Shown here: positions 20,989 through 31,788 of the stretch, one piece after another
Position numbering within the stretch: position 1 is the stretch's first letter
How the letters are laid out: every line of letters begins with the position of its first letter
Assembly: GCF_051014445.1 (NCBI RefSeq)
Contig: NW_027488368.1
Coordinates: 27,812,001 to 27,876,000 of the forward strand
Length of the DNA: 64,000 nucleotides
Direction of reading: 5' to 3'
Source of the DNA: Colletes latitarsis
Lineage: Eukaryota; Arthropoda; Insecta; Hymenoptera; Colletidae
Translations under genes and position numbers: made by a program
The notes under the pieces: model-generated
Told to the model about the DNA's origin: nothing
Seen by the model: only the letters and a program-made list of their open reading frames with translations
Database searches by the model: none

Positions 20989-21824
20989 ATACTACTTGCT
21001 CACTAGCTTACTGCTTGCTTACCTGCTTACTGCTTGCTTACTAGCTTGCTGCTTTGTTACTAACTTACGGCTTTCTTACTAACTTACTGCATTCTTACCA
21101 ACTCACTGCTTGCTTACTAGCTTACCGGTTGCTTACTAGCTTACTGCTTGCTTACTAGCATACTACATTTTGTCTAGCTTCCCGCTCGCTTACTAGCTCA
21201 CTGCTTGCTTAATACCATCCTGCTTTCTTAGTAGCTCCTAGCTTTCTTTCTAGCTTGCTGCTTGCTTCCTGACCCGCTGCTTGCTTGCTAGCTTACCGGT
21301 TGCTTACTAGCTTCCTGCTCGCTCACTGGCTCACTGCTTGCTTACAATTTAACTGCTTCCTAACTAACTTGCTGCTTAATTCCTAGCTTACTGCTTGATT
21401 ACTAGCACACTGCTTTCTTACTGGATAATTGCTTTCTTACTTGCCCGCTGCTTGCTTTCTAGCTCACTGCTTCCTTACTAGTTTCCTGCTTGTTTACTAT
21501 CCTACTGCCTGCTTACTAGCTAATTGGATGCTTAGTAGCATTCTGCTCCCATACAAGGTCTCTGCTCGCATACTAGCTTACTCCTTGCTTACTAGCATAC
21601 TGCTTTATTACTAGCCCACTGCTTGCCTACTCGCTTACTGCTTGCTTACTAGCTTACAGCCAGCTTTCTAGCTCACTACTCGCTTAGTAGCTCACTGCAT
21701 GCATGCTAGCTTGCTGCTTGCTTTCTAGCTTACAGTTTGCTTACTAGCACTCTGCTTGCTTACTATCTTACTGCTAGCTTACTCGTTTACTGCTTGCTTA
21801 CTAGCTAACAGCTTGCTTACTAGC
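20989..21824. repeat. 19-bp satellite, forward polarity
   Basis: Same unit and orientation as before. It ends at CTAGC, immediately left of the BEL 5' LTR at 21825. Confidence 0.95.
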
Positions 21825-22290
21825 TGTTTAGAATAAGGTATAACAATTAGGATAAGATGTAGAAATACGTTTATTGTACCGTCTTCGTGTTTAGATTAAG
21901 GTGCGAGCGGTGTGGATTGCGTGAGCGAGAGGGAATGGGTGTTGTGAGAGCGCGTCATGTGTGGCGACGGTTGGCGCGACTGTCACCGATCTATGGACGA
22001 GATTTGAAAGATCAACGGTTTGTCGTGCGCGATCCTGTAACGGCAGAACGATCCAAGCTGTCGATTTGATTGTAAGTGATATCGAGAGCGGACCTTCGTC
22101 GCCCTGGCGCATTCTCCTGGGGAGTTGCCCTTGAAACTGTTCTCGGACACGTGCCCACCGCGTCCCAGTTACGCTTGCCGCAGTGTGAATGTTGTGCAAT
22201 CTTACAATAAATTTGCGACTGTGTGAATTACTGCGCCATTCTTCGCGTCCCTGTTCCTCGTCCGCGCCTCTTTTCGTCTGGGCATTAACA
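21825..22290 (+). repeat. 5' LTR of the BEL element (466 bp)
   Basis: Starts TGTTTAGAATAAGG and ends GGGCATTAACA. Its sister LTR at 20525-20988 stands alone 836 bases away in the opposite orientation. Confidence 0.9.
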
Positions 22291-22293
22291 AAG

Positions 22294-22310
22294 TGGACCT
22301 TCGAGCCGGA
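22294..22310 (+). promoter_or_regulatory. Primer binding site (tRNA-Tyr)
   Basis: TGGACCTTCGAGCCGGA begins three bases after the LTR. It pairs with the tRNA-Tyr 3' end at 16 of 17 positions. Confidence 0.88.
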
Positions 22311-22327
22311 TCTGAGGACGACGCAAA

Positions 22328-23881
22328 ATGGAGACCGCACGAGCTGCAACATCAGCGCCGCTGACCAATCAGACCGTGGAAGCCCACCTACACCAGCTGT
22401 AGGTCATCGCCCACCCCATTATCCGGATGGAGGTTAACTACCGGAAGGAAAGGCAGGCTAAGTTCTCCGCAGCCAACGCCGAGGGACGGCTCAAGAGACT
22501 GGACGGCGAGTGGATGCGCTTCGAGAAGCTGTACCTGGAGTTTCTGCAGTTAGTCCCCGCTCACGCTAAGTCTATCATGCCGTACTTTACCGAGGAAACC
22601 TTCGAAAAGGTGCAGGAGAACTATTGGGCATCGTGCGACTTTTTCGCCGACGATGCAGCGAAATGCACTGCGACCAGCGTCGCGCAACCGAGTCCCACTC
22701 CCACGCCCACAGGCGACTTCATCTCCGTCGCGAAACTCGCGCGGATCCCGCTGCCCAAAGTCGCTGTGTCGTACGCCGAATGGCACAGTTTCCGCGATCT
22801 GTCCAAATCGCTCGTGTTAGACAATAAGTCCCTAACGAACGTGAAACGGTTACACTATTTAAAATCGTCCGCCGAAGGTCATGCCGCGAACCAGATCGCG
22901 CATTTCTCGATAACCGACGCGAATTTTGAACCGGCCTGGATGACGCTAGCAGACCGGTACAATAACAAGCGCATGATAGTATCAACATTATTAAGCAATT
23001 TCATCTCGCTGCCGGTTATTGTTAGCGAGTCCGGGGACGAATTATCTCGTCTTCGCGACACGACGAAGGAGTCGATCGCCATGTTGCGCAGTATCGGTCG
23101 CCCGGTGGATACATGGGATGACGTCATCGTCTTCCTGCTTACCGCCAAGCTAGACCGCCGTACGCAACGAGAGTGGGAGATATCCCGCGGAACAATCTCC
23201 GAGCCCCCCACCTTCGACGAGCTCGACCAATTCCTCGTTGCGCGGATCCGCGCTCTCGAGGCGCTTCACGACAAGCTCGAAACTTCGGCCGCGCGCCTCG
23301 CCGCGCCGCGATCGGCGCCCTCGACGGGAGTTCGCACGCACGCAGCGAATACAGCTGTGAACCGGTGCCCGATGTGCGGATCGAAGCATCCGTTATATCG
23401 ATGTCCGGCGTTCCATAGCCTACAACCTACGCAGCGGCGAGACCTAGTGACTCGGACCAACGCCTGTTTTAACTGTCTTCGCGATGGACACATGGTTTCG
23501 ACGTGTCCGGTTCGCACCACGTGCTCGCGATGTAACCGCAATCACCACAGTTTGTTACACGTTCCCGCGGCGAGTGTTGAAGCGCCGACGAGCGGCGATC
23601 GTGCAGCGTCATCTTCGAAACCCACTGGCATTCTTTCGGGATCTAACGGCACTCGGTCCGTCTATACGTGCGCCGCGGCCCCTCCAGAGCGCGCGAGTAC
23701 CCCTGTACTGCTCGCGACAGCTGTCGTGCAAGCGCGGTCGGCATCCGGGGGGCACGTCTCGGTCCGCGTATTACTCGAACAGGGTTCGGAGGCCTCCTTT
23801 GTGTCCGAGTCCTTGGTACAGACACTCCACCTGCAAAAACGCAAGGCCGCTACAGAAATCACGGGGCGGGGGGAGTCTTAG
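22328..23881 (+). pseudogene. BEL/Pao Gag-protease
   Basis: The first ATG after the primer site is 22328, but an in-frame TAG at 22400-22402 follows; the long open frame therefore begins at the next ATG, 22427 (484 codons). It has a DUF1759-like Gag core (IPLPKVAVSYAEWHSF, about residues 105-120), zinc knuckles CPMCGSKHPLYRC, CFNCLRDGHMVSTC and a third His-ended one, and a protease segment reading VLLEQGSEASFVSES, where the catalytic Asp is Glu. The frame is then lost near 23866. Organisation parallels the Pao ORF at 9621. The early stop, the Asp-to-Glu change and the frameshift make it inactive. Confidence 0.88.
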
Positions 23882-24623
23882 TGGGAACATCGCTCGCGAA
23901 GGTCGAAATATTACTCCGGCATGCAGGTACTGACCTGGCTTATACAACAGTGACGGCTCTCGTCCTACCCCGCCTCACCACCTATTCGGGAGTGTCCGGC
24001 TTCTCTCCGACTGCGTGGCCTCACATCCGAGACTTGCCCCTCGCAGATTCCAATTCGTCTGAATCTCGCGGCATCGACGTCTTATTAGGCGCAGATTATT
24101 TCGGTGCGATCCTGCTCCCGGGATTGCGTCGTGGTCGAGCGCAGGACCCCATTGCGCAGCACACCGTGTTCGGGTGGGTGGTCTCCGGGCCCACCGCTCG
24201 CGAGACGTCCTCGGTGGGTGTGTATCATGCTCGCGCCCTCGCTCCGCCGAAGGGAGATGACGTCGACTCCCTACTGCGTCGGTTCTGGGAGATTGAGGAG
24301 GTCGCGTCTCCTTCTTCGCTATCGCCGGAAGAAGCTCGATGCGAACAACACTTCGCGCGCACGCATCGTCGCGCGGCTGACGGGCGATACATTGTACGAC
24401 TGCCCATTCGCACCGAGCCGCCTGTTGACATCGGCGAGCCTGTTCCCGCGCGGTCGCACTCCTGCGATCCCTCGATCGCAGATTGAAAAACGTCACGACA
24501 CTAGGAGCGCAATATGTCGAGTTTTTTGCGCGAATATGAGGCTCTTGGCCATATGGCACCCGTCAGCACTCCGTTCACGACGGAGCCGGTCTATTTACCA
24601 CACCATGCAGTGGTTCCTTACAC
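23866..24623 (+). pseudogene. BEL/Pao protease-RT linker and RT start, truncated
   Basis: In a shifted frame the polyprotein continues: WPHIRDLPLAD, GIDVLLGADYFG, AQHTVFGWVVSGP, LLRRFWEIEE and RYIVRLPI all have counterparts in the same order in the Pao copy at 6752-9621. Another phase change occurs near 24430. The final recognisable segment is YLPHHAVVPYTT at about 24587-24623. No RT catalytic motif is reached. Confidence 0.82.
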
Positions 24624-25254
24624 CACGTGCAGTCGGGCTTCGCAGTGCAACTTTCGACCAACAAGTCATCTGTTGGAACGTTAAAGAGAAGCCGCAGATC
24701 GACGGTCGTGTCGTTGTACTGCAGTGCGACTCGACGCACAGACTCCGTGGGCATACTCACGAGATCAGTGCATTTGGAGCCTTACAACCTCCACTTGCAT
24801 CCCCGTCCACTAGACAATCGACTCAGTTCGGCGTCGAAAGGAAATTTAATTCTTTTCACGCCATAAATTAAATACAGTCCACTTGCGAGCTCGTATATTA
24901 CGAGTGAGCGAAATTCTCCGCTCCTATACATTCGATTATCGAAGCCAGAAGCGTGAGGACACACACGCGGCGAATATACGTGTAACGTGTTTACGTGTCA
25001 AACACATTGCCGTGTTTCTCTGTTCACAGAACCATGGCCTACCTCAACGTCTCGGTTCCCACATAGGAATGGCAACGATATTATTTGCATAGTTTAATAA
25101 GAATTCTCTTAGTTTCTTATTGTTTATTTTATTTTTATTTTTATAATAAACAGTTTTTGAAAAAGAAAATCTTACACATTCTCAATCACTTCCCACAATA
25201 AAGATCCGATCCCTCTATCCGGACTTCGTAGTTAAAAGCATCAGCTTTTTAACA
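24624..25254 (+). repeat. BEL LTR fragment, 5'-truncated
   Basis: The 3' part of an LTR of the long BEL type: it has the hairpin motif GGAGCCTTACAACCTCC (24776-24792), ATACAGTCCACT 80 bases on (24872-24883), and the end TTTTTAACA at 25254. The TGTTTAAAT start and U3 region are absent. It joins a BEL pol fragment directly, without a TSD. Right flank is satellite in reverse polarity. Confidence 0.82.
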
Positions 25255-26859
25255 GCTAGTAAGCAAGCGGCAAGCTAGAAAGCATGTAGCAGTCTAGTAA
25301 GCAAGCAGTAATCTTGTAAGCAAGCAGCAAGCTAGTAAGCAAGCAGTAAGCATGTAAGCAAGCAGTAAGCTGGTAAGAAAGCAGGTAGCTAGTAAGGATG
25401 TAGTAAGCTACTAAACAAGTAGTAAGATAGTAAGCGAGCAGTGACCTAGTAAGCGAGCAGGAAGCTAGTAAGGAAGCAGTATGCCAGTAAGCAAGCAGCA
25501 GGCTTATAAGAAAGCAGTTAGTCAGTAAGCAAGCAGCAGGCTATTATGCAAGCAGCTGGCTAGTAAGAAAACAGTTAGTTAGGAAGAAAGCATGAATGTA
25601 GTAAGAAAGCATTTAGGTAGTATGCAAGCAGTAAGGTACTAAGGAAGCATTACGCTAATAAGCAAGCAGTAAGCTTGTAAGGAAGCAGCAGTCTAGTCAG
25701 ATAGCAGTTAGCTGGTAAGAAAGCTGTGTGCTAATAAGCAAGCAGTAAGCTAGAAGGCAAGCAGCACGCTGTGAGGCATGTAGTTAGCTAGAAAGCAAGC
25801 AGGAGGCTAGTAAGCAAGCAGTAAGCTAGTAAGCAAGCAGCTGTCTAGTAAGAAAGCTGTAAGTTTAGAAGAAAGCATGTATGTAGTAAGAAAGCTGTTG
25901 GTAGTAAGCATGCATGAAGCTAGCAAAACAAGCAGTACGCTAGTAAGCAAGCGGCAAGCTAGAAAGCAAGCAGCAATCTAGGAAGCAAGCACCAAGCTTG
26001 TAAGGAAGAAGTTTGCAAATAAGCATGCAGTAAGCTAGTACGCAAGCAGTAAGCTGCTAAGCCGGCAGTGAGCTAGTAAGCGAGCAGGGAGCTAGTTAGG
26101 AGGCAGTCAGCTAGAAAGCAAGCAGTGAGCTGGTAAGCGAGCAGGGAGCTCGTAAAGAAGCAGCAAGCTGGTAAGCGAGGAGGAAGCTAGTAAGAACGCA
26201 GTATGCTAGTAAGCAGGCGGAAAGCTAGAAAGCATGCAGCAAGTTAGGAAGCAAGCAGTAAGCTAGTAAGAAAACAGTTAGCAATTAAACAAGCAGTAAG
26301 CTAGAATGCAAGGAACAAGCTAGTAGGCAAGCAGTAAGCTAGTACGCAAGCAATAAGCTAGTAAGCGTGGACGAAGCTAGTAAGGAAGCGTTATGCTAGT
26401 AAGCAAGCAGTTAGCAGGTAAGCATGCAGTGAGCTAGTAAGCGAGGAGGAAGCTAGTAAGCAAGCAGTAAGCAAGCAAGCTATCAGCAGACTGGTAAGAA
26501 AGCAGTTAGATATTGAGCAAGCAGCAATCTAGTAAGCAAGCAGTAATCTTGTAAGCAAGCAGTGGGCAAGTAAGCGTGCAGAGAGCTAGTAAGGAAGCTG
26601 TATGCTAGTAAGCAAGAAGTAAAATAGTAAGAAAGCAGTATGCGATTAAGCAAAGAGTAGGCTAGTAAGGAAGCAGCATGCCAGTATACCAGCAGTAAGA
26701 TCGAAAGCAAGCTGCAAGCTAGCAAGCAAGCAGCGGGGTAGCAAGAAAGCAGGTAGCATGTAAGCAAGCTGTAAGGTAGTAAACAAGCAGTAACCTAGTA
26801 AGCAAGCGGCATGTTGGTAATAAAGCAGTAAGCTAGAAAGCAAGGAGCAGGCAAGTAAG
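25255..26859. repeat. 19-bp satellite, reverse polarity
   Basis: The same unit as at 18526, now read on the other strand (AGTAAGCTAGTAAGCAAGC). 1.6 kb without interruption. Ends at the left boundary of the Gypsy LTR. Confidence 0.95.
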
Positions 26860-28126
26860 TGTTACGGGCCAGGGCCGTGCAGCGCGCGTGGCCTGCGAGT
26901 GCGAGAGAGAGTATGGAATATGGTATCAATTTGTTAGTTAGGTACGCGGACGAACCCAATGCGAAATTGGGGAGCCGCTAGGATAGTTGATAACGAGGAC
27001 GAACCTGATGCGAAATCAGGGAGCCTCTGGGATGGAGTCACGTACGGACGAACCTGGTGCGAAACCAGGGAGCCGTAGGAGGGTGAAACGTCGTGAACGA
27101 ACCCGATGCGAAATCGGGGAGTCACTAGGATTGTTGATAACGACGCAGACGAACCCAATGCGAAATCGGGGAGCTGCTAGGAGGTTGGAAGAAACGCAGA
27201 CGAACTCGATGCGTAATCGAGGAGCTGCTGGGAGGTTGGATAAATCACAGACGAACCTGATGCGAAATCAGGGAGCTGTAGGATGCTGACGAACCTGATG
27301 CGTAATGAGGGAGCCGTTAGGATGGTAATAGATTGCGTGGACGAACTCGATGCGTAATCGAGGAGCCACTAGGTTGTAAGAAGTTGTATTTGGATTTGGG
27401 GATGTGTTAATTGAACTCGTAACTATGAATTATTAAATATAATATAACCCGAGCGGTAAGGTTATATTATTATGGGAACGTTTAACTAATAATAATCGCT
27501 TTATATAATTGTGGGTTAAAGAAGTTGGGTAACTCTGATTTGATAATAAAAGTAGATATATTCTTAAATCAACAAATAAGATACAATTGTTTCGTGTATC
27601 TTATGTCGCGATCAAAGAATGATTATATTTACCTAAAAAGATCTTGCGCGGTGTTGACGCACTGGCGATGCGGGGGTATGTCAGTTGAAAGTAATGGCCG
27701 CAATAGAATTTATGCCGGTTCACGGATTCTATATGGTATAATATTGATACGACAGGGAACTGTAGTCCGATCTCACAAATACAACTGACTAACAAAAATC
27801 GTATACGCGTAACGAGAGTCGTGGAGTTGACACTAAGCGTGACGGTACGATTATGATCCCCCGAGTAATGAAATCACGGGGTTTATATACCAAAAAATCT
27901 GAGTTGGGCGGATTCAAAAGTACGTTAGAAATCACCGTGTGCACTATTCTCCGAATTGTATTAATTAACGAGCTGCTCTATTCTCCGAATTGTATTAATT
28001 AACGGGCTGCTGCATCGCGACGGAAGTGACCCCCATTTCAAAGGTTAGATAAGTAGCAGGGCGATTTCCTAATGCACGCAAGTGGCAAGAAAAATTTGAG
28101 GAACGAAACGTTCGACATACGTAACA
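26860..28126 (-). repeat. 3' LTR of the Gypsy element (1267 bp)
   Basis: Sense start TGTTACGTATG at 28126 and sense end GGCCCGTAACA at 26860. It contains the nine-unit hairpin array (26955-27362), a perfect 11-bp stem ATAATATAACC/GGTTATATTAT at 27439-27449 and 27460-27470 with a 10-base loop, and a direct repeat of about 35 bases around TATTCTCCGAATTGTATTAA at about 27948 and 27980. Confidence 0.85.
26948..27374 (-). repeat. Array of nine hairpin units with covarying stems
   Basis: Nine units spaced 38-52 bases apart share GACGAA, a 6-base stem arm, the loop GCGAA or GCGTA, the second arm, and GGAGC. Left arms start at 26955, 27004, 27053, 27102, 27154, 27205, 27256, 27294 and 27346. Arms: CCCAAT/ATTGGG, CCTGAT/ATCAGG, CCTGGT/ACCAGG, CCCGAT/ATCGGG, CCCAAT/ATCGGG (one mismatch), CTCGAT/ATCGAG, CCTGAT/ATCAGG, CCTGAT/ATGAGG (one mismatch), CTCGAT/ATCGAG. 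Arm changes on one side are matched on the other in seven of nine units. Role unknown; RNA structure is inferred. Confidence 0.9.
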
Positions 28127-28142
28127 TCTCCCCCCCCCCCCC
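28127..28142 (-). promoter_or_regulatory. Gypsy polypurine tract
   Basis: On the minus strand thirteen G followed by AGA directly abut the LTR start. This is the expected position of the plus-strand primer. The unusually pure G-run is what makes it striking. Confidence 0.8.
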
Positions 28143-28336
28143 AAGATGAAACATCGCGTTATGCGTGATGCTTTCATATTAGACGGAATGCGCCCTGTTA
28201 CTTATTTACAAAAGAAAGTAATAAAAGACGCGAAAACATAAAATAATTGGAAGCTAAATGTGTCGGGGTGTGTAGTATCATGTTGTGGTGTGTACTTAAC
28301 AATACTGATGCGTTGTACGATGCTGCGTTTCTGCGT

Positions 28337-28496
28337 TTAAACCTTGGGCACGGTGTAGCCCACCTCTAACCAGTGCTCGGCTACGTTCACAGGTGGCTGT
28401 CCCGGTAGTCGGTCCAGGTGGAGATCGGCAATGACTCCGTCTTCCGCGTTATCGATCCGGGATATTCGGCCTCTTCGAAGTAATGTTACGGATTGT
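28337..28496 (-). pseudogene. Gypsy 3'-terminal coding remnant
   Basis: Between the integrase stop and the polypurine tract a minus-strand frame reads through ADLHLDRLPGQPPVNVAEHW and ends with a TAA at 28337-28339. I do not recognise it. It could be the C-terminus of pol or of a third ORF. No ATG of its own is evident, and the sequence upstream is out of frame. Confidence 0.4.
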
Positions 28497-28540
28497 AGTT
28501 ATGTGTGAAATCAAGTCCTGTAAATAGTCTCCATATGATT

Positions 28541-29145
28541 TTAATTTTCTTTATCTGGGAAGGAACTGGGTTCTCGAGCTACTTTTCCAAAAATTAACTC
28601 GTATGGTGTGAAATTTGTTGCTTCGTGAACGGATGTGTTATATGAGAACATTGCAAAAGGAATTAATAAATCCCAATCTTCGTAGTTATCCATGTAATGT
28701 TTGAGGTATTCAGTGAGCACGATGTGACTTCTTTCCAATGATCCATTAGTTTGTGGCCTGTATCCGGAAGTTGTTATTTGTTTAATTTTAAATATTTCTG
28801 CCAAATTCGTCATTAAATTTCCAATGAAACTAGTTCCTTTATCTGTTAATATTGCGCGAGGTGTACCGTAGATTGCGATAAAGTGTCGTGCGAAGGCATC
28901 TGCAATGGTCGCGGCTCGAATATTAGGTATTGCAACTGCCACGCAGTATTTCGTCAGATTGTCCTGTATGGTAAGAATATGTCTATTTCCATTAGGCGTG
29001 ATTGGAAGAGGTCCCACGGTGTCCAGTGATATTTTGTCAAATGCATCCAGCGGTGTGTCGGTGATCAACATGGGTTGGCGAGTCTTTGCTCGAACTAATT
29101 TTTGTTCTTGGCAACTTTGGCATGTCCTGATGTACTCTTGAATTC
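28541..29145 (-). pseudogene. Gypsy integrase, N-terminally truncated
   Basis: The fragment opens with the CQSCQEQK end of the HHCC zinc-binding region, then the core: FDKISLDTVGPLP (first Asp), AILTDKGTSFIGN (second Asp), SGYRPQTNGSLERSH (Glu), and TPYELIFGK. All three catalytic acids are present. A TAA at about 28541 ends it. The truncation at 29145 joins satellite directly, so it has lost RT and RNase H. Confidence 0.88.
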
Positions 29146-31763
29146 TGCTCGCTTACTAGCTTATTGCTTTGTTACAAACATACAGCATTCTTACTAGCTT
29201 CCTCATCGCTTACTGGCTTACTGCTTGCTTACTATCTAACTGCTTCCATACTGCATTCCGGCTTTCTTCATAACTAACTTCTGTCATACTAGCCAGCTGC
29301 TTGCTTACTAGCCTACTTCTTCCGTACTAACTAACTGCTTTCATACTAGCCCGCTGCATGCTTGCATGCTTACTGTTTGGTTACTAGCGTACTGCGTGCA
29401 TACTAGCTTACAGCTTGCTTACTAGCATAATGCATGCTTACTAGCTTACCGCTAGCTTACTCACATACTGCTTGCTTACTATCCTGCTGCTTGCTTTCTT
29501 GGTTAGTGCTTCCTTACTAGCTTACTGCTTGCTTACACGATAACAGCTTTCTTACTAGTCTGCTCCTTGCTTTCTAGCTTATTGCTTGCCTACTAGCTTG
29601 CTGCGTGCTTAAAACCATACCGCTTCTTTACTAGCTTTCTGATCGCTTACTAGCTCACTTCTTGCTTACTAGCTTCATCCTCGCTTACTAGCTCACTTAC
29701 TTGCTTGCTGCTTGCTTGCTAGCTTCCACCTCGCTTACTAGCTTACTGCTTGCTTACTACCATGCTGCTTCCTTACTAGCTTCCTCCTCCCTTACTAGCT
29801 CACAGCTTGCTTACTTGCTTACTGCTACTATACTCGCTCATTACATGCTTACTAACCTGCTGCGTGCTTTCTAGCTTCCTGCTTGCTAACTTGCTTGCTG
29901 CTTGCTTGCTAGCTTCCACCTCGCTTACTAGCTTACTGCTTGCATACTAGCTTACTTCTTGCTTACTATCTTACAAGCCAGCTTACTCTCTCACTGCTTG
30001 CTTACTAGCCTTCTGCTTGCTTTCTAACTTAGTGCTTCCTTGCCAGCTTCCTCCTTGCTTACTAGCTTACTACTAGCTTACTAGATAACTGCTTTCTTAC
30101 TAGCCTGCTCCTTGCTTTCTAGCTTACTGCTTCATTACTATCTTGCTGCCTGCATTCTAGCTTACAGCATGCATACTGCTTGCTTACTGCTTGCTTTCCT
30201 GCTATTTGCTTTCATACCAGCTGACTGCTAGGTTACTCGCTTACTGCTTGCTTAGTAGCTTACCGCTTCCTTACTAGCTCCCTGCTCCCTTACTAGCTCG
30301 CTGCTTACTTACTAGCTGCCCGCTCGCTTACTAACTTGCTGCTTGCATACTAGCTTGCTGCTTGCCTACTGGCTTACTTGTTGCTTACCAGCTTACTGCT
30401 TGCTCACTAGCTTACTGCTTGCTTATTAACATACTGCCTGCTCAATAGCTAACTGCTTTCTTGCTAGCCTGCTGCTTGCTTTCTAGCTCACCGCTTGCAT
30501 ACCAGCCTACGGCTTCCTCACTAGCTTGCTCCTGGCTTACTAGCTCAATGCTTCCTTACTAGCTCGATGCTCGCTTACTAGCCCACTGCATGCCTACTAG
30601 ATTCCTGCTTGCATACTGGCCTGCTGCCTCCATAGTAGCTTCCTGCTCGGTGACAGGCTCACGTCTTGCATACTAGCTCCCTGCTTGCTAACTAGCTCAC
30701 TGCGTGCTTACTAGCTTACTGCTAGCTTACTCGCTTGCTGCTTGCTTGCTAGCCTGCTGCTTGCTTTCGGGTTTACTGCTTGCTTACTAGCCTGCAGCTT
30801 GCTTTCTAGCTTACTCCTTGCTTACTAGCATACTGATTTCTTACTAACATACAGCTTTGTCACTGGCTTACTGCTTGCTTACAACCTTACTGGTTGCTTA
30901 CTGGTTTACAGCTTGCTTACTGGCATGCTGCCGCCATACTAGCATCCTGCTCGCTTACTGTCCCTCTGCATGCCTGCTAGCTTCCTGCTTGCTTACTATC
31001 ACGCTGCTTTCATGCCAGCTAATTGCTTCCATCCGAGCCAGCTGCATGCTTACTAGCTAACAGCTTTCTTAATAGCTAACTACTATCTGACTAGACTGCC
31101 GCTTCCTTACAAGCTTACTGGTCGCTTACTAAGTGCCTGCTTGCTTACATGCTCGCTGATTGCTTCCTAGCTGCCTCCTCGCTTACCAGCTCACTGCAAC
31201 TCTACTAGCATACTGCTAGCTTACGCGCTTACTGCTCGCCTACTGGCCCGCTGCTTGCTTTCTAGCTTACTGCTTCTTTACTAGCTTCATGCTTGCGTTC
31301 TAACTTACAGCTTCCCTACTAGCATCCTGCTCGCTTACTGGCTCGCTGCTTGCTTACTTGTTCGCTGCTTGCCTCCTAGCTTACTGCTTGCCTACTATCT
31401 TACTTGTTGCTTAGTATCTTACCGCTTGCTTGCTAGCATACTGCTTCTTTTCTAGCTTACTGCTTCTTTACTTGCTTTCTGCTTGCGTACAAGCTTACTG
31501 GTGGCTTACGGGCTCAGTACTGGCTTACTAGGTAACTGCCTTCTTACCAGCATACTACTTGCTTACTAGTTTACTGCATTGTTACCAGATCCCTGCTCGC
31601 TCACAAGCCCACTGATTGCTTACAAGCTTACTGCTTGCTTACAGGATTACTGGTTGGTTACTAGATTCCTTCTCCCTCACCAGGTCACAGCATATCGCTC
31701 CCTTACTTGCTTCCTGCTCGCGAACTAGCTCACTGCATGCTTACTAGCATACTGCTTCCTTAC
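29146..31763. repeat. 19-bp satellite, forward polarity
   Basis: The longest uninterrupted stretch in the window, 2.6 kb. Copies are degenerate. Its last 18 bases (31746-31763) are the left TSD of the full-length R1 element. Confidence 0.95.
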
Positions 31764-31788
31764 TTTTTTTTTTTTTTTTTTTTTTTTT

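Larger units (their letters stand above)
21825..24623 (+). mobile_element. BEL/Pao element: 5' LTR, gag and start of pol, 3'-truncated
   Basis: In order: 5' LTR (21825-22290), tRNA-Tyr primer site, gag-protease and the start of the RT region. At about 24620 the pol homology stops abruptly in a segment corresponding to residue ~755 of the Pao polyprotein at 9621, and a fragment of a different BEL LTR begins. No 3' LTR of its own is present. The satellite to the left is forward and to the right is reversed, so a rearrangement occurred here. Confidence 0.88.
26860..29145 (-). mobile_element. Gypsy element, 5'-truncated: integrase end plus 3' LTR
   Basis: In sense order: a pol fragment starting at the last Cys pair of the integrase zinc region (29145), the integrase core, a short 3' ORF region, a G-rich polypurine tract and a 1267-bp LTR. 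Everything upstream is missing and replaced by satellite of opposite polarity to that on the left. The LTR ends form the palindromic pair TGTTACG/CGTAACA. Confidence 0.88.

Noticed and set aside
26948..27374. CRISPR-like layout: short repeats with variable segments between
   Set aside because: The repeats are imperfect, lie within the LTR of a eukaryotic Gypsy element, and the variable parts include the stem arms themselves. No cas genes; the window is insect-like.
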